55,563 nucleotides of DNA, from contig RECW01000136.1 of the NCBI GenBank assembly GCA_007693835.1, positions 1-55,563 on the forward strand, written 5' to 3'. Below the pieces are notes generated by a model that did not search any database, had not been told where the DNA came from, and saw only the letters and a program-made list of their open reading frames with translations. How positions within the stretch are numbered: the stretch's first letter is position 1; every line of letters begins with the position of its first letter. The DNA is from Paracoccaceae bacterium. Lineage in GTDB: Bacteria; Pseudomonadota; Alphaproteobacteria; Rhodobacterales; Rhodobacteraceae. Of the stretch, positions 39,539 through 48,049 are shown piece after piece. The position numbers and the translations under genes were made by a program.

Positions 39539-40422
39539 GGCGCGCTCCCGAGCCGCTCGCGCCGCCACACGTAGAGACCGGAGCCGACGATCACCGCCGC
39601 ACCAGCCAGGGTGAAGCCGTCGGGGATGTCATCGAAGAACGTCCAGCCGAAGAGCCCGGCGAAGACCAGCCCGACGTAAGTCAGCGGCGCCACCGCCGAG
39701 GCCGGCGCGAGGGTGTAGGCGAAGATGAACATCAACTGCCCCGCCGCCCCGAGCAGCCCGAGCAGCACCATCAGCGCGGCGTCCGAAGGCGTCGGCGTCG
39801 TCCAGACCAGCGGCAGCCAGAGCGTCGCCAGCACCGCGCCGAGACCGGCGGTGTAGAGAAACGTCGTCCGCCAGTCCTCGGTGCGGCCGAGGAACCGGGT
39901 CGAGACGGAATAGCCTGCGAAGCACAGCGCGCAAAGCAGCGGCAGCAGGGCCGCAGGCTGGAACGCCGCAGCGCCGGGCCGCACGATGATCATCGCCCCG
40001 ACGAAGCCCGCCGCCACCCCCGCCCAGCGGCGCGGCCCCACGGGCTCGGCGAGCAGCAGGGCGGCGAGCGCGGTGATCATCAGCGGCGCGACCTGGAAGA
40101 TCGCCGTCGCCTCGGCCAGCGGCAGCAGGGAGAAGGCGAAGAACCCCGAGACCGTCGCCCCGAACATGAAGGCGGACCGCAACACCTGCATCCCGAGCTT
40201 CTGCGTCCGCAGCACGGTGCGCAGGCGCGGCGCGAACAGCAGCGTCACCAGAAGCGCCTGCATGGCGTAGCGCGCCCAGACCACCTGAAGCGGGTCGTGG
40301 CGCGTCATGAGACCTTTCGCGAGCGCATCCATCGACGCGAAGGCCAGGTCGGCGATCAGGACGCAGACCGCGCCGCGCGCGAGCGCGGGCATGGCGGCCG
40401 CGCGCGCGGCGATGGCGGTCAT
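39535..40422 (-). CDS. EamA/DMT superfamily transporter
   Basis: The product (295 aa) has ten hydrophobic helices in two EamA repeats. The first repeat shows LAFASMDALAKGLMTR and LPLAEATAIFQVAPLMITAL; the second has LTYVGLVFAGLFGW. It is probably a metabolite exporter. It is the first gene of the EamA-MATE-acyltransferase run, 33 bases downstream of the nitrile hydratase alpha gene on the same strand. Confidence 0.88.
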   Translation of the reverse strand: MTAIAARAAAMPALARGAVCVLIADLAFASMDALAKGLMTRHDPLQVVWARYAMQALLVTLLFAPRLRTVLRTQKLGMQVLRSAFMFGATVSGFFAFSLLPLAEATAIFQVAPLMITALAALLLAEPVGPRRWAGVAAGFVGAMIIVRPGAAAFQPAALLPLLCALCFAGYSVSTRFLGRTEDWRTTFLYTAGLGAVLATLWLPLVWTTPTPSDAALMVLLGLLGAAGQLMFIFAYTLAPASAVAPLTYVGLVFAGLFGWTFFDDIPDGFTLAGAAVIVGSGLYVWRRERLGSAP

Positions 40423-40455
40423 TGTGCCCTCGTGACGGCCGATGAGGCCCGGTGG

Positions 40456-41103
40456 TCAGACGGACGGGACGGCGACCCCGATCATGCAGTCGCGGGTGAC
40501 GATCCCGGCGAGACGTTCCTCGTCCCACCCCGCAGCGGCGTCCGGACGCCGCGGAACGACCAGATACCGCATGTCGGCCGTGCTGTCATGCACACGCACC
40601 GTCGTCGTCCCGGGGACAGTGAGCCCGAACTCCGCGAGCACCCTGCGCGGCTCGCGCACGGTGCGGGAGCGGTAGGCGCGGCTCTTGTACCAGTCCGGCG
40701 GCAGACCGAGCAGGTTGCGCGGGTAGCACGAGCAGAGGGTGCAGACGACGACGTTGTGCTCGGCCTCGGTGTTCTCGACCGCGACGAGCTTCAGCGCATC
40801 GACCTCGATCCCCATCTCGCGACAGGCGGCCGAGCCGTCGGCGAGCAGCCGCGCCTTGAACGCCGGGTCGGTCCAGGCGCGCGCCACGACCTGCGCGCCG
40901 AGCGCCGGCGTGCGCGCGTCCATCCGCGCGATCTGCGCGGCGATCTCGGCGGCCGTGGCGACGCCCTTCTCGACCAGCAGTTCGCGCACTGCGATCTCGA
41001 GCCGTTGCGCCTCGGTCAGCGGCGCGTCCTGATCGGCGCGACAGGGATGGCTAGAGGGGCCGAGCCCGCGGTGGTCGTGATCGTGGTGATGGTCATGGGG
41101 CAT
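40456..41103 (-). CDS. Nitrile hydratase alpha subunit (cobalt type), or thiocyanate hydrolase gamma-like
   Basis: The product (215 aa) is the metal-carrying chain of the nitrile hydratase superfamily. The claw VVCTLCSCYPR has Cys121, Cys124 and Cys126 with Thr after the first Cys, the cobalt type. The His/Asp-rich N-terminus (MPHDHHHDHDHRG) is common in such subunits. GLPPDWYKSRAYRSRTVREP is the conserved substrate and beta-contact stretch. It overlaps the beta C-half gene by 11 bases. Thiocyanate hydrolase gamma is a close alternative. No activator gene is nearby. Confidence 0.88.
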   Translation of the reverse strand: MPHDHHHDHDHRGLGPSSHPCRADQDAPLTEAQRLEIAVRELLVEKGVATAAEIAAQIARMDARTPALGAQVVARAWTDPAFKARLLADGSAACREMGIEVDALKLVAVENTEAEHNVVVCTLCSCYPRNLLGLPPDWYKSRAYRSRTVREPRRVLAEFGLTVPGTTTVRVHDSTADMRYLVVPRRPDAAAGWDEERLAGIVTRDCMIGVAVPSV

Positions 41104-41440
41104 CGCCCGGCTCCAGCCAGTGCTCGAAGATCTCGGCGTCGATGGTGTCGCCGTCGCCGTCGCCCCAGAGGTCGGCGAGCGCGAAGCGCACGCGGTAGAG
41201 CGGCAGCACCGGTTCGCCGTCGCGGCGGTAGGCGAGCTCCTCGGGGTTCGCGAAATGACCGCAGACGCGCTCGACGCGACCCGTGCGCCCGCGCAGATAC
41301 CACGGCGTGCGCATGTGGCCCGGCGCGGCCCCGCGCTTCACCCGAACCACGGCGCCGGGCGCGAACCGCGGCGCGGCGGCCCCGGGGGCGAGGTAGGGCG
41401 GGTCGAAGGCGCGCGGCGCGACCGCCGGCGGCTCACCCAT
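41093..41440 (-). CDS. Nitrile hydratase beta subunit, C-terminal half (SH3-like)
   Basis: The product (115 aa) corresponds to the SH3-like C-terminal half of nitrile hydratase beta (or thiocyanate hydrolase alpha). GHMRTPWYLRGRTGRVERVC is the conserved core strand set. The end LYRVRFALADLWGDGDGDT and AEIFEHWLEPG matches beta C-termini. The ATG at 41440 lies inside the preceding beta-N gene (8-base overlap) and is in another frame, so the two halves are separate proteins here. Confidence 0.82.
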   Translation of the reverse strand: MGEPPAVAPRAFDPPYLAPGAAAPRFAPGAVVRVKRGAAPGHMRTPWYLRGRTGRVERVCGHFANPEELAYRRDGEPVLPLYRVRFALADLWGDGDGDTIDAEIFEHWLEPGDAP

Positions 41441-41792
41441 GCCCGCCCTCCAGCGACGCCTCGCCGTAGGTCGCGCCGCGGGCGGCGACCTCCTCAATCT
41501 TCGTGTTGAGTTCGGCCACCGTGAACGCCCCGGCTTCGAGCAGGTTCTGCGTGATCGCGGCGATCCAGCGCTCGTAGTAGGTCATGGTCTCGAAGGCGTC
41601 CTCACCCATGTCCTCGAGCGCGCGCCGCAGCCCGTCGACGGTGAAGAGTCCCTTCGCCGAACACAGCACCATCAGCGCGTCGACCCGCTTCTCCCAAAGC
41701 GCGAAGTCGTGCTCCTCCGGGCTCACCGGCCCGCCGGGGCGTCCGCCCATGTCGTGCCAGCGCCGGCCGGTTTCTTCCGCATCGTTCGTCAT
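41433..41792 (-). CDS. Nitrile hydratase beta subunit, N-terminal half
   Basis: The product (119 aa) matches the helical N-terminal half of nitrile hydratase beta (or thiocyanate hydrolase beta). It has HDMGGRPGGPV, related to the HDLGG start of beta subunits, a W-E-K-R-V-D-ALM helix, and TYYERWIAAITQNLLEAG. It ends cleanly at its own stop. The gene order beta-N, beta-C, alpha equals the scnB-scnA-scnC order of thiocyanate hydrolase. GGAGG sits very close to the ATG. Confidence 0.8.
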   Translation of the reverse strand: MTNDAEETGRRWHDMGGRPGGPVSPEEHDFALWEKRVDALMVLCSAKGLFTVDGLRRALEDMGEDAFETMTYYERWIAAITQNLLEAGAFTVAELNTKIEEVAARGATYGEASLEGGHG

Positions 41793-41911
41793 CCTCCGAC
41801 GCTAACCGGCTCGCCGGCCTCTGTCACGCGCCAGCGAAACTGCGACCTTTTCTCGCACTCCGAACAGCCATAGGCTCCCCCTCGGGGAGATGACCCCAAA
41901 GGGAGGAAAAC

Positions 41912-42331
41912 ATGCGAAAAATCACCATGGCGGCGGCCGCCGCGCTGCTCGCGGGCGCAGCCGTCGCCGAACTGACCCCAGCCCCGGAGGGCGCGCAGAC
42001 CTACATCGTGTCGCCGGCCGACGGCGCGACCGTGTCCAACCCCGTCACCATCGTGTTCGGCGCGCGCAGCATCGGGATCGCGCCGGCGGGCGTGGAGTGG
42101 GAGCGGACGGGCCACCATCACCTGCTGATCAACACCACGGTCGACGCCGTCCCGCTCGACGAGTCGCTGCCCGCGACCGACCAGATCCGTCACTTCGGCG
42201 GCGGCCAGACCGAGGTGACGCTGGAGCTGCCGCCGGGCACGCACACCCTGCAACTGCTGATGGGCGACCACGACCACATCCCCCACGATCCGCCGATCTA
42301 CTCGACGCCGATCACCATCACCGTCGAATGA
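41912..42331 (+). CDS. DUF4399 exported protein, copy 1
   Basis: The product (139 aa) has a signal peptide (about 1-19) and a DUF4399 domain. Conserved His-rich segments are TGHHHLLIN, HFGGGQT and GDHDHIPHDPPIYS, which could bind metal. GGGAGGAAAAC is a perfect ribosome site. It is probably periplasmic. A diverged copy follows after 95 bases. The function of the family is unknown. Confidence 0.85.
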   Translation: MRKITMAAAAALLAGAAVAELTPAPEGAQTYIVSPADGATVSNPVTIVFGARSIGIAPAGVEWERTGHHHLLINTTVDAVPLDESLPATDQIRHFGGGQTEVTLELPPGTHTLQLLMGDHDHIPHDPPIYSTPITITVE

Positions 42332-42337
42332 CTCCCG

Positions 42338-42375
42338 CCGCGCGCCCGCCGGGCTTTGCCCGCCGCGGCGCGCGG
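42338..42375 (+). terminator. Strong hairpin between the two DUF4399 genes
   Basis: CCGCGCGCC (42338-42346) pairs fully with GGCGCGCGG (42367-42375), with an inner GGGC/GCCC pair around a TTT loop. It lies 7 bases after the first DUF4399 stop and could end or attenuate transcription. No T-run follows. Confidence 0.45.
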
Positions 42376-42426
42376 TCTATGTCCGGCGCGAAGCCGCCAG
42401 GGCGGCAAGTTCCGGGAGACTTTCAC

Positions 42427-42891
42427 ATGATCCGTTCGTTCCTCGCCGCCGCGGCGATCCTCGCCGCCGGCCCGCTGTCCGCTCAGTCGATGCGCGCCGC
42501 CGAAGGCCGCCCCGCCTACGACGTCGGCATCCCCGAGCCGAGCCAGCCGACCGTCTTCTTCGCCAACATCAAGGACGGCGCGACCGTCACCAGCCCCGTC
42601 GCCCTCGAATTCGGCTCCCTGGCGATCATGATCGGGGCGATCGGCGATTTCGAGGACTACTTCAGCGGCCACCACCACCTGCTGATCGACGTGACGGCCG
42701 ACGACCTCGACCTGACGCAGCCGATCCCGGCGACGGAGAACATCATCCACTTCGGCGGCGGAGAGCGGCGCGCGGTGCTCGGGCTGCTGCCGGGAACCTA
42801 CACGCTGCAGCTGCTCGCCGGCGACGACAACCATGTGCCCCACGATCCGCCGGTGATGTCGGCGCCGATCACGATCACCGTGGTCGAGTAA
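42427..42891 (+). CDS. DUF4399 exported protein, copy 2
   Basis: The product (154 aa) has a signal peptide (about 1-19, LSAQS) and a DUF4399 domain. Compared with copy 1 it keeps the GHHHLLID, IHFGGGE and DNHVPHDPPVMS segments and the ending ITITVVE, but the N-terminal part is longer (AYDVGIPEPSQPTVFFA). The ATG is preferred for the signal peptide. It is probably the product of a tandem duplication. It is convergent with moaA, with 8 bases between the stops. Confidence 0.85.
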   Translation: MIRSFLAAAAILAAGPLSAQSMRAAEGRPAYDVGIPEPSQPTVFFANIKDGATVTSPVALEFGSLAIMIGAIGDFEDYFSGHHHLLIDVTADDLDLTQPIPATENIIHFGGGERRAVLGLLPGTYTLQLLAGDDNHVPHDPPVMSAPITITVVE

Positions 42892-42899
42892 GCCGCGCC

Positions 42900-43919
42900 T
42901 CAGCCGCCCGTCACGCTCATGTGGCGGGCGACGGCGCCGAAGTCCTCCCGGCGCGAGTAGTCGAAGTCGTGGCCCTTGGGCTTGCGCGCGATGGCGCGGC
43001 GGATCTCGGCGATCAGCGGCGCGTCGTCGGTCGGGTGCTCGCGGAGCGGGGCGCGCAAGTCGGCCTGGTCGTTCTGGCCGAGACACATGTAGAGCGTGCC
43101 GGTGCAGGTCACGCGGACGCGGTTGCAGCCTTCGCAGAAGTTGTGCGTCAGCGGCGTGATGAAGCCGATGCGCTGCCCCGTCTCCTCGACACGGACATAA
43201 CGGGCGGGCCCGCCCGTGCGCAGCGGAATGTCCGTGAGACGCCAGCGCGCCGCCAGCGTCTCGCGCACTTCGCTCACAGGCAGGAACTGGTCGAGCCGGT
43301 CCTCGTTGCCGAGATCGCCCATCGGCATGACTTCGATGAACGTCAGGTCCATCCCCCGCGACCCGCACCATTCGGCGAGCGGAATGATCTCGTCGTCGTT
43401 CGCGCCCTTCAGCGCCACGACGTTGATCTTGACGCGCAGCCCCGCCTCCTGCGCGGCGTCGATCCCGTCGAGCACCTGCGCGAGCCGGCCGCGCCGGGTG
43501 ATCGCCGCGAACTTGGCGTCGTCGAGCGTGTCGAGCGACACGTTCACCCGCTTCACCCCGCAGTCGGCGAGCTGTTTGGCGAAGCGGCGCAGCTGCGAGC
43601 CGTTGGTGGTGAGCGTCAGTTCGTCGAGGCCGCCGCCGGGATGGGCGCCGAGACGCCGGCCCATCGCCTCGAAGAACGTCATGATGTCCCGCCGCACCAG
43701 GGGCTCGCCGCCGGTGATGCGCAGCTTCTTCACGCCGAGGTCGACGAAGGCGCCGCACATCCGCGTCAGCTCCTCGTGGCTGAGCAGGTCGGCCTTCGGC
43801 AGGAAGGTCATCTCCTCCGCCATGCAGTAGACGCAGCGGAAGTCGCACCGGTCGGTCACGCTCACGCGCAGATAGGTGATCGGGCGCGCGAACGGGTCGA
43901 TCAGCGGGGCGCAGGGCAT
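42900..43919 (-). CDS. moaA: GTP 3',8-cyclase MoaA
   Basis: MoaA (339 aa) starts molybdopterin synthesis by cyclising GTP. It is a radical SAM enzyme: Cys25, Cys29 and Cys32 (CxxxCxxC in [10 protein letters not shown]) bind the first cluster, [12 protein letters not shown] follows, and a second cluster is bound by the C-terminal cysteines in [10 protein letters not shown] and MCLG. The C-terminal GG that is needed for activity is present (VTGG at the end). No other mo-cofactor gene lies in the window. Confidence 0.97.
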   Translation of the reverse strand: MPCAPLIDPFARPITYLRVSVTDRCDFRCVYCMAEEMTFLPKADLLSHEELTRMCGAFVDLGVKKLRITGGEPLVRRDIMTFFEAMGRRLGAHPGGGLDELTLTTNGSQLRRFAKQLADCGVKRVNVSLDTLDDAKFAAITRRGRLAQVLDGIDAAQEAGLRVKINVVALKGANDDEIIPLAEWCGSRGMDLTFIEVMPMGDLGNEDRLDQFLPVSEVRETLAARWRLTDIPLRTGGPARYVRVEETGQRIGFITPLTHNFCEGCNRVRVTCTGTLYMCLGQNDQADLRAPLREHPTDDAPLIAEIRRAIARKPKGHDFDYSRREDFGAVARHMSVTGG

Positions 43920-43981
43920 GAGACGTCCTCCCGAAGCTTTTGCCCGACCTTAAGTCCGACTGCTTCGGTAGGCAATCCGCC

Positions 43982-45169
43982 TCAGGCCGCCTCGACGTGG
44001 CCGTAGAGCCAGTCGAGCCGGGAGAGCGCGAACCGCGGCGCGAGGCGCGCGCCGAGCGCGATCGGCGCATAGCGGAAGAAGCGGTCGACGAGGCCGGTGG
44101 CGTGGAACAGCCGGGCGTTGGCCTGCGCCGCGGCCTGCACCCGCGTCGCGCGCGGCCGGCGGGCGATCTCGTAGGCGCGGAACGCCGCGGCGGGGTCGTC
44201 GGCCTGAGGCAGCAGCCGCGCGAGCGCCGCGCCGTCCTCGAAAGCCTGCACCGCGCCCTGCGCCATGAACGGCAGCATCGGGTGGCAGGCGTCGCCCATC
44301 AGCGCCACGCGGCCCGAAGACCAGGCCGGCGGCGCAGGTCGGTCGAACAGGCCCCACAGCAGGCAGGTCTCCGCCGCCGCCAGCACGTCGGTCGCGCCCG
44401 GCCGCCATCCGGCGAAGGCGGCGCGGACATCGGCGGGGTCGCCCTTCTGCGACCAGTCCTCGGCCCGCCACTCGGACCGCTCCTCGACGGCGACGAAGTT
44501 CACGAGGTCGCCGCGGCGGAGGTAATAGGTCACGAGATGGCGCCCCGGCCCGACCCAGACCGTGGCGGTGGGATGCACGGTTCCGGGTCGCAGCGCCGCG
44601 CGCGGCACGGTCCCGCGCCAGGCGACCTGCCCGGTGAAGCGCGGCTCGACGGGGCCGAACAGCGCCGTGCGCACGGTGGAGCGCACGCCGTCGGCGCCGA
44701 TCACGACGTCGGCCTCGACGGCCTCGCCGCCCTCGAGCAGCAGCGCCGCGCCGGTCGGCGTCTGCCCGACGCCCGTCACGGCCGCGCCGAGCCGGATGGC
44801 GGCGCCGGCGTTCCGGGCGGCCGCTTCGACCGCCGCGAGCAGATCGGCGCGGTGAACCTGGAGATAGGGCGCGCCCCAGCGCGCCTCGGCCACCGCGCCG
44901 AGCGGCAGATGGAGCACCGTGGCGCCGCTGACGCCGAGGCGGATCTCGGCCGCCTCGGGCTGGAACGCGGCGGCCTCGACCGCCGTCAGCGCCCCGATGC
45001 GCGCCAGCAGCCGCGCGCCGTTGGGGCTGATCTGGATCCCCGCACCCGCTTCGCCGAGCGCCGCCGCGCGCTCGACCACGACGACCTCGACCCCGCGCCG
45101 CGCCAGCGCCGCCGCGGCGTAAAGCCCGGCGAGGCCGGCCCCGGCGATGGCGATCCTGCGCGGCTTCAT
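43982..45169 (-). CDS. FAD-dependent monooxygenase (salicylate hydroxylase-like)
   Basis: The product (395 aa) is a class A flavin monooxygenase. GAGLAGLYAA near residue 10 is the FAD Rossmann motif, VVIGADGVRSTVR is the DG motif, and RVALMGDACHPMLPF with AQGAVQAFEDG is the second FAD motif. Similarity is to salicylate 1-hydroxylase-like enzymes, but no aromatic ring-cleavage genes lie nearby, so the substrate is open. It stands alone between moaA and ruvB. Confidence 0.85.
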   Translation of the reverse strand: MKPRRIAIAGAGLAGLYAAAALARRGVEVVVVERAAALGEAGAGIQISPNGARLLARIGALTAVEAAAFQPEAAEIRLGVSGATVLHLPLGAVAEARWGAPYLQVHRADLLAAVEAAARNAGAAIRLGAAVTGVGQTPTGAALLLEGGEAVEADVVIGADGVRSTVRTALFGPVEPRFTGQVAWRGTVPRAALRPGTVHPTATVWVGPGRHLVTYYLRRGDLVNFVAVEERSEWRAEDWSQKGDPADVRAAFAGWRPGATDVLAAAETCLLWGLFDRPAPPAWSSGRVALMGDACHPMLPFMAQGAVQAFEDGAALARLLPQADDPAAAFRAYEIARRPRATRVQAAAQANARLFHATGLVDRFFRYAPIALGARLAPRFALSRLDWLYGHVEAA

Positions 45170-45235
45170 TCCGCCGTCCTCCTGCGTTGCGCCGCCGGGG
45201 TATGCCCCGGATCGCCCGCCGGGGGCAACGACCGT

Positions 45236-46294
45236 TCAGCCGGCCTCCGGGTCGGGATCGAACAGCGTCGGTTGCCCCGCTCGGGAAGGACCGGGCAGCC
45301 CGATATGCGTCCAGGCGCGGTGGGCCAGCATCCGCCCGCGCGGCGTGCGCTGGATGAACCCCTGCTGGAGCAGGAAGGGTTCGATCACCTCCTCGATGGC
45401 GTCGCGCGCCTCGGAAAGCGCGGCGGCGATGGTCTCGACGCCCACCGGCCCCCCCTCGTAGGCCTCCGCGAGCAGCAGCAGATAGCGCCGGTCCGCGCCG
45501 TCGAGCCCGGCGGCGTCGACGCCGAGCCGCGTCAGCGCCCGGTCGGCGAGCGCGCGCGTCACCCGCCCGTCGCCCTCCATCACGGCGAAGTCGGCGACCC
45601 GGCGGAGCAGCCGCCCCGCCACGCGCGGCGTGCCGCGGGCGCGGCGCGCGATCTCCTCGGCGCCGTCCGGATCGGCGGGCGCGCCCATAAGCCGGGCGGC
45701 GCGGTCGACGATCCGGGTGAGTTCCCCCACGGTGTAGAAGTCGAGCCGGACGGGGATCCCGAAACGGTCGCGCAGCGGCGTGGTCAGCAGCCCGAGCCGC
45801 GTGGTGGCCCCCACCAGCGTGAACGGCGGCAGGTCGATGCGCACCGATCGCGCCCCCGGCCCCTCCCCGATCACCAGATCCAGCGCGAAGTCCTCGAGCG
45901 CGGGATAGAGAATCTCCTCCACCGCCGGGTTCAGCCGGTGGATCTCGTCGATGAACAGCACGTCGCGGGCTTCGAGGTTGGTGAGGATCGCCGCGAGATC
46001 CCCCGCCCGCGCGATCACCGGCCCCGACGTCATGCGGAAGCCGACGCCGAGCTCGCGCGCCATGATCTGCGCGAGCGTGGTCTTGCCGAGGCCGGGGGGC
46101 CCGTGCAGCAGCACATGGTCGAGCGCCTCGCCGCGCTTGCGGGCGGCGCCGACGAAGACGCGCAGGTTCGCCTTCGCCGCCTCCTGGCCCACGAAGGCGT
46201 CGAGCGTCTCGGGGCGGAGCGCGCGGTCGGCGGCCTCGGTCGCGTCCTCCGGGCGCGGATCGGCGCGCAGCAGCGGGTCGGGGGCGGCGGTCAT
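45236..46294 (-). CDS. ruvB: Holliday junction branch migration ATPase RuvB
   Basis: RuvB (352 aa) is the AAA+ motor for branch migration. Walker A GPPGLGKT is at 65-72, DEIHRL is Walker B near 115-120, and [18 protein letters not shown] is sensor 1 and the arginine finger region. [17 protein letters not shown]-like text (sensor 2) and the C-terminal winged helix ([10 protein letters not shown]) are present. The ATG overlaps the ruvA stop (ATGA). Last gene of ruvCAB. Confidence 0.98.
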   Translation of the reverse strand: MTAAPDPLLRADPRPEDATEAADRALRPETLDAFVGQEAAKANLRVFVGAARKRGEALDHVLLHGPPGLGKTTLAQIMARELGVGFRMTSGPVIARAGDLAAILTNLEARDVLFIDEIHRLNPAVEEILYPALEDFALDLVIGEGPGARSVRIDLPPFTLVGATTRLGLLTTPLRDRFGIPVRLDFYTVGELTRIVDRAARLMGAPADPDGAEEIARRARGTPRVAGRLLRRVADFAVMEGDGRVTRALADRALTRLGVDAAGLDGADRRYLLLLAEAYEGGPVGVETIAAALSEARDAIEEVIEPFLLQQGFIQRTPRGRMLAHRAWTHIGLPGPSRAGQPTLFDPDPEAG

Positions 46295-46980
46295 GCGCCG
46301 CCCGCCGCCCGCGCGCCGAGCGCCTTGAGCGCGGCGCGGATCAGCGCGCCGGCGTCGGCCGCCCCGCCCTCGGCCGCCGCCGCCACGGCCTGCGCCGCCT
46401 CGCCGTCGGCGTAGCCGAGATTGCCCAGCGCCGAGAGCGCGTCGGCCATCGCCGCCGCCTGCGCCTCGTCGCGCCGCGGCGCTTCGGTCTCCGCCCCGTT
46501 CGTCCGGTCGCGCGCCGGGGCGCCGGTCTGCGACGCGTCCGGCGCGGCGGGCCGCGCCGCCCGCGCGCCGAGCGCCATCACCGCCGGCGCCTTGTCGCGC
46601 AGTTCGTTGACGATCCGCGCCGCGAGCTTCGGGCCGACGCCGGGCGCGGCGCGGATCGCCGTCGCGTCGCCGAGCGCCAGCGCGCGGCCCATCTGCTCCG
46701 GACCGAGCGCCCCGAGGATCGCGAGCGACACCCGCGCGCCGACACCCTGCACCGACGTCAGCAGCCTGTGCCACTCGCGTTCGGCCAGGGTCGGGAACCC
46801 GAACAGCGCCATCATGTCCTCGCGCACCACCATCTCGGTGTAGAGCGCGGCCACGTCGCCCGCGCGCAAGCCGCGCAAGGTGCGGCCCGAGCACTGCACC
46901 ACGTAGCCCACGCCCCCAGTCTCGATGAGCGCATGGTCCTCGGCCACGTAGTCGACGCGGCCCGTCAGCTTGCCGATCAC
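46291..46980 (-). CDS. ruvA: Holliday junction branch migration protein RuvA
   Basis: RuvA (229 aa) binds four-way junctions and loads RuvB. The N-terminal IGKLTGRV barrel, the helix-hairpin-helix [17 protein letters not shown] and [18 protein letters not shown], and a C-terminal RuvB-contact domain ([19 protein letters not shown]) are present. The flexible linker (about 140-175) is unusually long and charged; RuvA is typically near 200 aa. Start GTG 46980 overlaps the ruvC stop (GTGA). Confidence 0.97.
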   Translation of the reverse strand: MIGKLTGRVDYVAEDHALIETGGVGYVVQCSGRTLRGLRAGDVAALYTEMVVREDMMALFGFPTLAEREWHRLLTSVQGVGARVSLAILGALGPEQMGRALALGDATAIRAAPGVGPKLAARIVNELRDKAPAVMALGARAARPAAPDASQTGAPARDRTNGAETEAPRRDEAQAAAMADALSALGNLGYADGEAAQAVAAAAEGGAADAGALIRAALKALGARAAGGA

Positions 46981-47468
46981 GACGCGGCTCGCGCGACCAG
47001 CGTCGGCCCGTTGCGATGGGCGCGCACGATCGCGATGGCGAGCGCGTCCCAGGCGTCGTGCACGGTCGCGCGGGCGCCCGGCAGCAGCGCGGCGACCATC
47101 GCGGCGACCTGCCCCTTCTCCGCCCGGCCGACGCCGACGATCGCCTTCTTGATCTCGTTCGGCGCGTATTCCGCAGGCTCGAGCCCCGCCTGCGCCAGCG
47201 CCAGCAGCGCGACGCCCCGGGCCTGCCCCAGCAGCAGCGCGCCCGCGGGATCGGCGTTGACGAAAGTGCGCTCGATGGCGGCGGCGTCCGGCGCATGGGC
47301 GACGATGACGTCGGCGAGGCCCGCGTGCAGCCGGGCCAGTCGGTCGCCGAGCGGCCCGCGGCCTGATTCGCAGACTCCGTTGGCGACGTGGCGCAACCGC
47401 CCCGACATCAGCTCGACCACGCCCCAGCCCATCCGCTTGAGACCCGGATCGACGCCGATGATGCGCAT
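46977..47468 (-). CDS. ruvC: Holliday junction resolvase RuvC
   Basis: RuvC (163 aa) cuts Holliday junctions. The acidic active site is visible: Asp7 in IGVDPGL, the Glu in AIERTFVN, and the C-terminal [11 protein letters not shown] acids. GGGAGGGC lies just before the ATG; in-frame codons further upstream have no support. It heads the ruvCAB operon, each gene overlapping the next. Confidence 0.97.
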   Translation of the reverse strand: MRIIGVDPGLKRMGWGVVELMSGRLRHVANGVCESGRGPLGDRLARLHAGLADVIVAHAPDAAAIERTFVNADPAGALLLGQARGVALLALAQAGLEPAEYAPNEIKKAIVGVGRAEKGQVAAMVAALLPGARATVHDAWDALAIAIVRAHRNGPTLVARAAS

Positions 47469-47669
47469 GCGCCCTCCCTGCGACACTCCGCGCCGCCAGA
47501 CCTCGCCTAGCACGAACCGCGAACACGCGCCAAGAGGAATGCGGCGTCCCGGTCGTTTTCCGGCGTCCCCGCGTCGCTTTCCCGCTGCTGCGCGCGATCC
47601 GGCCAAACGGTTAAAAACACGCCGGAAAACCCATGCGCGCCGCGCATGGCCGGCCCGCGCCGGCGTCAT

Positions 47670-47698
47670 TTGTGGCGCACGAAATCTTAGCCTATCTC
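47670..47698 (+). promoter_or_regulatory. Candidate promoter for the DUF1127 gene
   Basis: TTGTGG (47670-47675) and TATCTC (47693-47698) are 17 bases apart and lie about 50 bases before the ATG. The surrounding 280-base gap, shared with the divergent ruvC, also holds an A-rich patch near 47600-47630. No small gene was seen in the gap. Confidence 0.35.
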
Positions 47699-47748
47699 GT
47701 GCGCAACTGCTCACACGATCATCACTCGCGCCTGTCAGGAGTTCCGCC

Positions 47749-47988
47749 ATGGCCGTCATCGAAACCACCCGTCCCGCTCCCTTCGGCGCCATCTCCGCGT
47801 TCCGGTTCGTCTCCTTCGTCGAGCGCGCCGTCGAAGCGTTCCGCGCCTACTGGGTCGCCGTGCAGACCCGCGACCAGCTCGCCCGCCTGTCGCCGCGCCA
47901 GCTCGCCGACATCGGCCTCGCCGACGCGACCTACTCGCGCCTCGATCTCGACGAGATCGCCCGCTCGCTGGCCGCCAACCGCCGCTGA
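47749..47988 (+). CDS. DUF1127 (YjiS-like) small protein
   Basis: The product (79 aa) ends in a DUF1127 domain: RDQLARLSPRQLADIGLADA and a basic, Arg-rich end. In related alphaproteobacteria small DUF1127 proteins act in RNA maturation or phosphate and carbon metabolism, some through RNA binding. AGGAG precedes the ATG. A 10-base-pair hairpin follows the gene, so it is likely a monocistronic unit. Confidence 0.88.
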   Translation: MAVIETTRPAPFGAISAFRFVSFVERAVEAFRAYWVAVQTRDQLARLSPRQLADIGLADATYSRLDLDEIARSLAANRR

Positions 47989-48020
47989 GCCTCGCTTCCC
48001 ACGCGCGAGACCACGACCGA

Positions 48021-48045
48021 GCCGCCGCGCCCCCTGCGCGGCGGC
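48021..48045. terminator. Hairpin terminator between DUF1127 gene and prmA
   Basis: GCCGCCGCGC (48021-48030) pairs perfectly with GCGCGGCGGC (48036-48045) around a CCCCT loop and is followed by TTCGT. It lies between the convergent DUF1127 gene and prmA and could serve both strands. Confidence 0.55.
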
Positions 48046-48049
48046 TTCG

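Noticed and set aside
40456-41103. Iron-type nitrile hydratase
   Set aside because: The claw is CTLCSC; iron enzymes usually have Ser after the first Cys.
41433-41440. Frameshift breaking a single nitrile hydratase beta gene
   Set aside because: The halves are in different frames, so an error is possible, but each has its own start and stop and the split matches three-subunit relatives. Kept as two genes.
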